Positions 56,526-64,000 of a stretch of 64,000 nucleotides of DNA are shown here, one piece after another; within the stretch, counting starts at the first letter, position 1; every line of letters begins with the position of its first letter. Position numbers and translations under genes: made by a program. This DNA is from Ptiloglossa arizonensis (taxonomy: Eukaryota; Arthropoda; Insecta; Hymenoptera; Colletidae): NCBI RefSeq assembly GCF_051014685.1, contig NW_027478964.1, positions 124,001 to 188,000 of the forward strand, written 5' to 3'. The notes beneath the pieces were generated by a model that ran no database searches, was not told where the DNA came from, and saw only the letters and a program-made list of their open reading frames with translations.

Positions 56526-59500
56526 AACGTATAATGTATAACGCATAACGTATACCGTATAACGTATAACGTATAACGTATAACGTATAACGTATAACGT
56601 ATAACGTATAACTTATAACGTATATCGTATAACGTATAACGTGCAACGTATAACGTATAACGTATAACGTATTACGTATTACGTATAACCTATAACGTCT
56701 AACGTATAACGTATAACGTATAACGTATAACGTATAACGTATAACGTATAACGTATAACGTATAACGTATAACGTATAACGTATAACGTATAACGTATAA
56801 CGTATAACGTATAACGTATAACGTATAACGTATAACGCATGACGTATAACGTATAACGTATAACGTATAACGTATAACTTATAACGTATAACGTATAACG
56901 TATAACGTATAACGTATAACGTATAACGTATAACGTATAACGTATAACGTATATCCTATAACGCATAACGTATAACGTATAACGTATAACGTGTAACGTA
57001 TAACGTATAACGAATAACGTATAACGTATAACGTATAACGTATAACGTATAACGTACAACGCATAACGTATAACGTATAACGTATAACGCATAACGTATA
57101 ACGCATAACGTATAACGTATAACGTATAACGTATAACGTATAACGTGTAACGTATAACGTATATCCTATAACGCATAACGTATAGCGTATAACGCATAAC
57201 GTATAACGTATAACGTATAACGTATAACGTATAACGTATAACGTATAACGTATAACGTATAACGTATGACGAATACCGTAAAACGTAAAACGTATTACAT
57301 ATTACGCATAACGAGTAACGTATAACGTATAACGTATATCCTATAACGCATAACGTATAACGTATAACGTATAACGTGTAACGTATAACGTATAACGAAT
57401 AACGTATAACGTATAACGTATAACGTATAACGTATAACGTACAACGCATAACGTATAACGTATAACGTATAACGCATAACGTATAACGCATAACGTATAA
57501 CGTATAACGTATAACGTATAACGTATAACGTATAACGTGTAACGTATAACGTATATCCTATAACGCATAACGTATAGCGTATAACGCATAACGTATAACG
57601 TATAACGTATAACGTATAACGTATAACGTATAACGTATAACGTATAACGTATAACGTATGACGAATACCGTAAAACGTAAAACGTATTACATATTACGCA
57701 TAACGAGTAACGTATAACGTATAACGTATAACGTATAACGTATAACGTATAGCGTATAACGTATAACGTATTACATATTACATATAACGTATAACGTACA
57801 ACGTATAACGTATAACGTATAACGTATAACGTATCACGTATAACGTATAACGTATGACGTATCACGTATAAGGTATGACCTATAACGCATCACGTATAGC
57901 GTATAACGTACAACGTATAACGTATAACGAATAACGTACAACGTATAACGTATAACGTATAACGTATAACGTATAACGTATAACGTATAACGTATAACGT
58001 ATAACGTATAACGCATAACGTATAACGCATAACGTATAACGTATAACGTGTAATGTATAACGTATAACGTGTAACGTATAACGTATAGCGTATAACGTAT
58101 AACGTATTACATATTACATATAACGTATAACGTATAACGTACAACGTACAACGTATAACGTATAACGTATATCGTATAACGTATAGCGTATAACGTACAA
58201 CGTATAACGTATAACGTATAACGCATAACGTATAACGTATAACGTACAACGTATAACGTATAACGAATAACGTATAACGTATAACTTATAACGTATAACG
58301 TATAACGTATAACGTATAACGTATAACGCATAACGTATAACGCATAACGTATAACGCATAACGTATAACGTATAACGTATAACGTATAACGTATAACGTT
58401 TAATGTATAACGTATAACGTATAACGTATAACGTATAACGTATAACGTATAACGTATAACGAATAACGTATAACGTATAACGTATAACGTATAACGTATA
58501 ACGTATAACGTATAACGTATAACGAATAACGTACAACGCATAACGTATAACGTATAACGTATAACGCATAACGTATAACGCATAACGTATAACGTATAAC
58601 GTATAACGTATAACGTATAACGTTTAATGTATAACGTATAACGTATAACGTATAACGTATAACGTATAACGTATAACGTATAACGAATAACGTATAACGT
58701 ATAACGTATAACGTATAACGTACAAGGTATAACGTATAACGTATAACGTATAACGTATAACGTGTAACGTATAACGTATAACGTATAACGTATAACGTAT
58801 AACGTATAACGTATAACGTACAACGTATCACGTATAACGTATATCCTATAACGCATAACGTATAACGTATAACGTATAACGTATAGCGTACAACGTATAA
58901 CGTATAAAATGTAACGTCTAACGTATAACGTATAACGTATAACGTATAACGTATAACGTATAACGTATAACGTATAACGTATAACGTATAACGTATAACG
59001 TATAACGTATAACGTATAACGTATAACGTATAACGTGTAACGTATAACGTATAACGAATAACGTATAACGTATAACGTATAACGTATAACGTACAACGCA
59101 TAACGTATAACGTATAACGTGTAACGTATAACGTATAACGTATAACGTATAACGTATAACGTATAACGTATAACGTACAACGTATCACGTATAACGTATA
59201 TCCTATAACGCATAACGTATAACGTATAACGTATAACGTATAGCGTACAACGTATAACGTATAAAATGTAACGTCTAACGTATAACGTATAACGTATAAC
59301 GTATAACGTATAACGTATAACGTATAACGTATAACGTATAACGTATAACGTATAACGTATAACGTATAACGTATAACGTATAACGTATAGCGTACAACGT
59401 ATAACGTATAAAATGTAACGTCTAACGTTTAACGTATAACGTACAACGTATAACGTATAACGCATAACGTATAACGTACAACGTATAACGTATAACGTAT

Positions 59501-62500
59501 AACGTGTAACGTATAACGTATAACGAATAACGTATAACGTATAACGTATAACGTATAACGTACAACGCATAACGTATAACGTATAACGTATAACGCATAA
59601 CGTATAACGCATAACGTATAACGTATAACGTATAACGTATAACGTATAACGTTTAATGTATAACGTATAACGTATAACGTATAACGTATAACGTATAACG
59701 TATAACGTATAACGAATAACGTATAACGTATAACGTATAACGTATAACGTACAAGGTATAACGTATAACGTATAACGTATAACGTATAACGTGTAACGTA
59801 TAACGTATAACGTATAACGTATAACGTATAACGTATAACGTATAACGTACAACGTATCACGTATAACGTATATCCTATAACGCATAACGTATAACGTATA
59901 ACGTATAACGTATAGCGTACAACGTATAACGTATAAAATGTAACGTCTAACGTATAACGTATAACGTATAACGTATAACGTATAACGTATAACGTATAAC
60001 GTATAACGTATAACGTATAACGTATAACGTATAACGTATAACGCATAACGTATAACGCATAACGTATAACGTATAACGTGTAATGTATAACGTATAACGT
60101 GTAACGTATAACGTATAGCGTATAACGTATAACGTATTACATATTACATATAACGTATAACGTACAACGTATAACGTATAACGTATAACGTATAACGTAC
60201 AACGTATAACGTATAACGTATATCGTATAACGTATAACGTATAACGTACAACGTATAACGTATAACGTATAACGTATAACGTATAACGAATAACGTATAA
60301 CGTATAACGTATAACGTATAACGTACAAGGTATAACGTATAACGTATAACGTATAACGTATAACGTGTAACGTATAACGTATAACGTATAACGTATAACG
60401 TATAACGTATAACGTATAACGTATAACGTACAACGTATAACGTATAACGTATATCGTATAACGTATAACGTATAACGTACAACGTATAACGTATAACGTA
60501 TAACGTATAACGTATAACGTATAACGTATAACGTATAACGTATAACGTATAACGTATAACGTATAACGTATAACGCATAACGTATAACGCATAACGTATA
60601 ACGCATAACGTATAACGTATAACGTGTAATGTATAACGTATAACGTGTAACGTATAACGTATAGCGTATAACGTATAACGTATTACATATTACATATAAC
60701 GTATAACGTACAACGTATAACGTATAACGTATAACGTATAACGTATCACGTATAACGTATAACGTATGACGTATCACGTATAAGGTATGACCTATAACGC
60801 ATTACGTATAGCGTATAACGCATAATGTATAACGTATAACGTATAACGTATAACGTATAACTTATAACGTATAACGTATAACGTATAACGTATAACGTAT
60901 AACGTATAACGTATAACGTATAACGTATAACGTATAACGTATAACGTATAACGTATAACGTTTAACGTATAACGTATAACGTATAACGTATAACGTATAA
61001 CGTATAACGTATAACTTATAACGTATATCGTATAACGTATAACGTGCAACGTATAACGTATAACGTATAACGTATTACGTATTACGTATAACCTATAACG
61101 TCTAACGTATAACGTATAACGTATAACGTATAACGTATAACGTATAACGTATAACGTATAACGTATAACGTATAACGTATAACGTATAACGTATAACGTA
61201 TAAAGTATAACGTATAACGTATAACGTATAACGTATAACGTATGACGTATAACGTATAACGTATAACGTATAACGTATAACGTATAACGTATAACGTATA
61301 ACGTATAACGTATAACGTATAACGTATAACGTATAACGTATAACGTATAACGTATAACGTATAACGTATAACGTATATCCTATAACGCATAACGTATAAC
61401 GTATAACGTATAACGTGTAACGTATAACGTATAACGAATAACGTATAACGTATAACGTATAACGTATAACGTATAACGTACAACGCATAACGTATAACGT
61501 ATAACGTATAACGCATAACGTATAACGCATAACGTATAACGTATAACGTATAACGTATAACGTATAACGTGTAACGTATAACGTATATCCTATAACGCAT
61601 AACGTATAGCGTATAACGCATAACGTATAACGTATAACGTATAACGTATAACGTATAACGTATAACGTATAACGTATAACGTATAACGTATAACGTATAA
61701 CGTATGACGAATACCGTAAAACGTAAAACGTATTACATATTACGCATAACGAGTAACGTATAACGCATAACGTATAACGTATAACGTATAACGTATAACG
61801 TATAACGTGTAACGTATAACGTATATCCTATAACGCATAACGTATAGCGTATAACGTATAACGTATAACGCATAACGTATAACGTATAACGTCTTACGTA
61901 TAACGTATAACGTTTAACGTATAACGTTTAACGTATAACGTATAACGTAAAACGTATAACGTATAACGTATAACGTATAACGTATAACGCATAACGTATA
62001 ACGTATAACGTACAACGTATAACGTATAACGTATAATGCATAACGTATAACGTATAACGTATAACGCATAACGTATAACGCATAACGTATAACGTACAAC
62101 GTGTAACGTATAACGTATAGCGTATAACGTATAACATATTACATATTACATATAACGTATAACGTATAACGTATAACGTATAACGTATAACGTATAACGT
62201 ATAACGTATAACGTATAACGTATAACGTATAACGTATAACGTATAACGTATAACGTATAACGTATAACGTATAACTTATAACGTATATCGTATAACGTAT
62301 AACGTGCAACGTATAACGTATAACGTATAACGTATTACGTATTACGTATAACCTATAACGTCTAACGTATAACGTATAACGTATAACGTATAACGTATAA
62401 CGTATAACGTATAACGTATAACGTATAACGTATAACGTATAACGTATAACGTATAACGTATAACGTATAACGTATAACGTATAACGTATAACGTATAACG

Positions 62501-64000
62501 TATGACGTATAACGCATGACGTATAACGTATAACGTATAACGTATAACGTATAACGTATAACGTATAACGTATAACGTATAACGTATAACGTATAACGTA
62601 TAACGTATAACGTATAACGTATAACGTATATCCTATAACGCATAACGTATAACGTATAACGTATAACGTGTAACGTATAACGTATAACGAATAACGTATA
62701 ACGTATAACGTATAACGTATAACGTACAACGCATAACGTATAACGTATAACGTATAACGCATAACGTATAACGCATAACGTATAACGTATAACGTATAAC
62801 GTATAACGTATAACGTGTAACGTATAACGTATATCCTATAACGCATAACGTATAGCGTATAACGCATAACGTATAACGTATAACGTATAACGTATAACGT
62901 ATAACGTATAACGTATAACGTATAACGTATAACGTATGACGAATACCGTAAAACGTAAAACGTATTACATATTACGCATAACGAGTAACGTATAACGTAT
63001 AACGTATATCCTATAACGCATAACGTATAACGTATAACGTATAACGTGTAACGTATAACGTATAACGAATAACGTATAACGTATAACGTATAACGTATAA
63101 CGTACAACGCATAACGTATAACGTATAGCGTATAACGCATAACGTATAACGCATAACGTATAACGTATAACGTATAACGTATAACGTATAACGTATAACG
63201 TGTAACGTATAACGTATATCCTATAACGCATAACGTATAGCGTATAACGCATAACGTATAACGTATAACGTATAACGTATAACGTATAACGTATAACGTA
63301 TAACGTATAACGTATAACGTATGACGAATACCGTAAAACGTAAAACGTATTACATATTACGCATAACGAGTAACGTATAACGTATAACGTATAACGTATA
63401 ACGTATAACGTATAGCGTATAACGTATAACGTATTACATATTACATATAACGTATAACGTACAACGTATAACGTATAACGTATAACGTATAACGTATCAC
63501 GTATAACGTATAACGTATGACGTATCACGTATAAGGTACGACCTATAACGCATCACGTATAGCGTATAACGTACAACGTATAACGTATAACGAATAACGT
63601 ACAACGTATAACGTATAACGTATAACGTATAACGTATAACGTATAACGTATAACGTATAACGTATAACGTATAACGCATAACGTATAACGCATAACGTAT
63701 AACGTATAACGTGTAATGTATAACGTATAACGTGTAACGTATAACGTATAGCGTATAACGTATAACGTATTACATATTACATATAACGTATAACGTATAA
63801 CGTACAACGTACAACGTATAACGTATAACGTATATCGTATAACGTATAGCGTATAACGTACAACGTATAACGTATAACGTATAACGCATAACGTATAACG
63901 TATAACGTACAACGTATAACGTATAACGAATAACGTATAACGTATAACTTATAACGTATAACGTATAACGTATAACGTATAACGTATAACGTATAACGTA
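56526..64000. repeat. Mosaic of A, B and C words at the right end
   Basis: Word C is at 57271, 57663, 61709, 62941 and 63326. Word A is near 58906, 59263, 59410 and 59935. Word B is near 58050, 60080, 60625 and 63715. About 57660-58260 recurs at 63323-63923 (+5663, 809 units) with nearly the same variant order; one difference is ataaggtacg near 63533 where 57870 has ataaggtatg. About 60144-60578 repeats the module at 19875 and 41715. Perfect runs are short to medium. The array is still intact at base 64000. Confidence 0.83.

Larger units (their letters stand above)
1..64000. repeat. Heptanucleotide satellite array (TAACGTA)n spanning the whole window
   Basis: Every line of the window reads as tandem copies of TAACGTA with scattered single-base variants, about 9,100 units, and the array continues past both ends. 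GC is close to 2/7, with one G and one C per unit on each strand, so there is no G-rich/C-rich strand bias. Each unit has the 4-bp palindromes ACGT and TATA and one CpG. Variants are seen at all seven positions, for example TAACGCA, CAACGTA, TCACGTA, TAGCGTA, TTACGTA, AAACGTA and TAACGTG. The plus strand has TAA in each frame every 21 bases; the minus strand consensus has no stop in any frame. No unique sequence, transposon, tRNA or rRNA interrupts it. Known 7-bp satellites (for example those of Drosophila virilis) have other sequences. A centromeric, pericentromeric or subtelomeric location is inferred, not shown. Confidence 0.98.

Noticed and set aside
58107..59885. Long minus-strand open frame of 592 codons, and more than a hundred others of 60-480 codons on the same strand
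   Set aside because: All are (TLYVIRY)n with variants, produced by a stop-free heptamer. Overlapping frames on the same strand give the same peptide. There are no domains, no codon bias and no gene-like start context, so they are not genes.
1..64000. Telomere array
   Set aside because: The heptamer length recalls plant-type telomeres, but the unit has one G and one C on each strand, no G-run and no strand bias, and it is not a known telomerase template product.
1..64000. CRISPR array or other repeat-spacer system
   Set aside because: There are no unique spacers; what separates the words is the same heptamer. No cas-like gene is present.
1..64000. TATA boxes or ACGT-core binding sites acting as promoters
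   Set aside because: TATAA and ACGT occur in every unit as part of the repeat, so they carry no positional information and there is no gene for them to serve.
1..64000. Single-read concatemer or sequencing artefact producing the whole window
   Set aside because: The ordered, domain-specific variant words and unit-exact duplications would not be expected from polymerase stutter. Collapse or expansion of individual blocks in assembly remains possible.

Overview
The whole 64 kb window is one uninterrupted tandem array of a 7-bp unit, (TAACGTA)n, also readable as (ATAACGT)n, or (TACGTTA)n on the minus strand. That is about 9,100 units at roughly 29% GC. I found no unique sequence, protein gene, RNA gene or transposon anywhere, and the array runs off both ends. 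The setting is most likely eukaryotic heterochromatin (centromeric, pericentromeric or subtelomeric satellite). Nothing in the sequence identifies the species. Heptamer satellites of this kind are known in some eukaryotes, for example the 7-bp satellites of Drosophila virilis, but those are different sequences. I do not recognise this unit as a described satellite.

The array is not homogeneous. Single-base variants of the heptamer are combined into recurring 'words' of 50-120 bp, and these words are combined into duplicated blocks of 77 bp to about 4 kb. Layout: 1-7515 is full of 1-2 base indels, mostly deletions, and is probably a poorly polished assembly end. 7516-12516 is clean, with long perfect tracts and a 2.16-kb tandem duplication. 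12517-15140 and 15141-16650 are mixed older-looking arrays. 16650-24485 is built of words A and B, including a 2.74-kb and a 910-bp duplication. 24486-30399 is a 3.02-kb tandem duplication. 29430-31977 is a near-copy of 16650-19195. 31978-44388 is a mosaic of words A to E. 44389-49745 holds a second pair with the same 3,024-bp spacing. 49440-56525 is a 3.95-kb tandem duplication. 56526-64000 is again a mosaic of A, B and C.

From 7516 to the end, the 7-bp register changes only eight times by my count, and every change is a discrete motif. Between 14543 and 53168 there is no net shift over 38.6 kb. This argues for an accurate assembly there and for evolution by substitution plus whole-unit exchange.

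Every long open frame lies on the minus strand and exists only because that strand of the consensus has no stop codon in any frame. All three frames give the same cyclic peptide (TLYVIRY)n. None of these is annotated as a gene. Nothing works as an operon or pathway here; the biology is that of satellite DNA structure and turnover.
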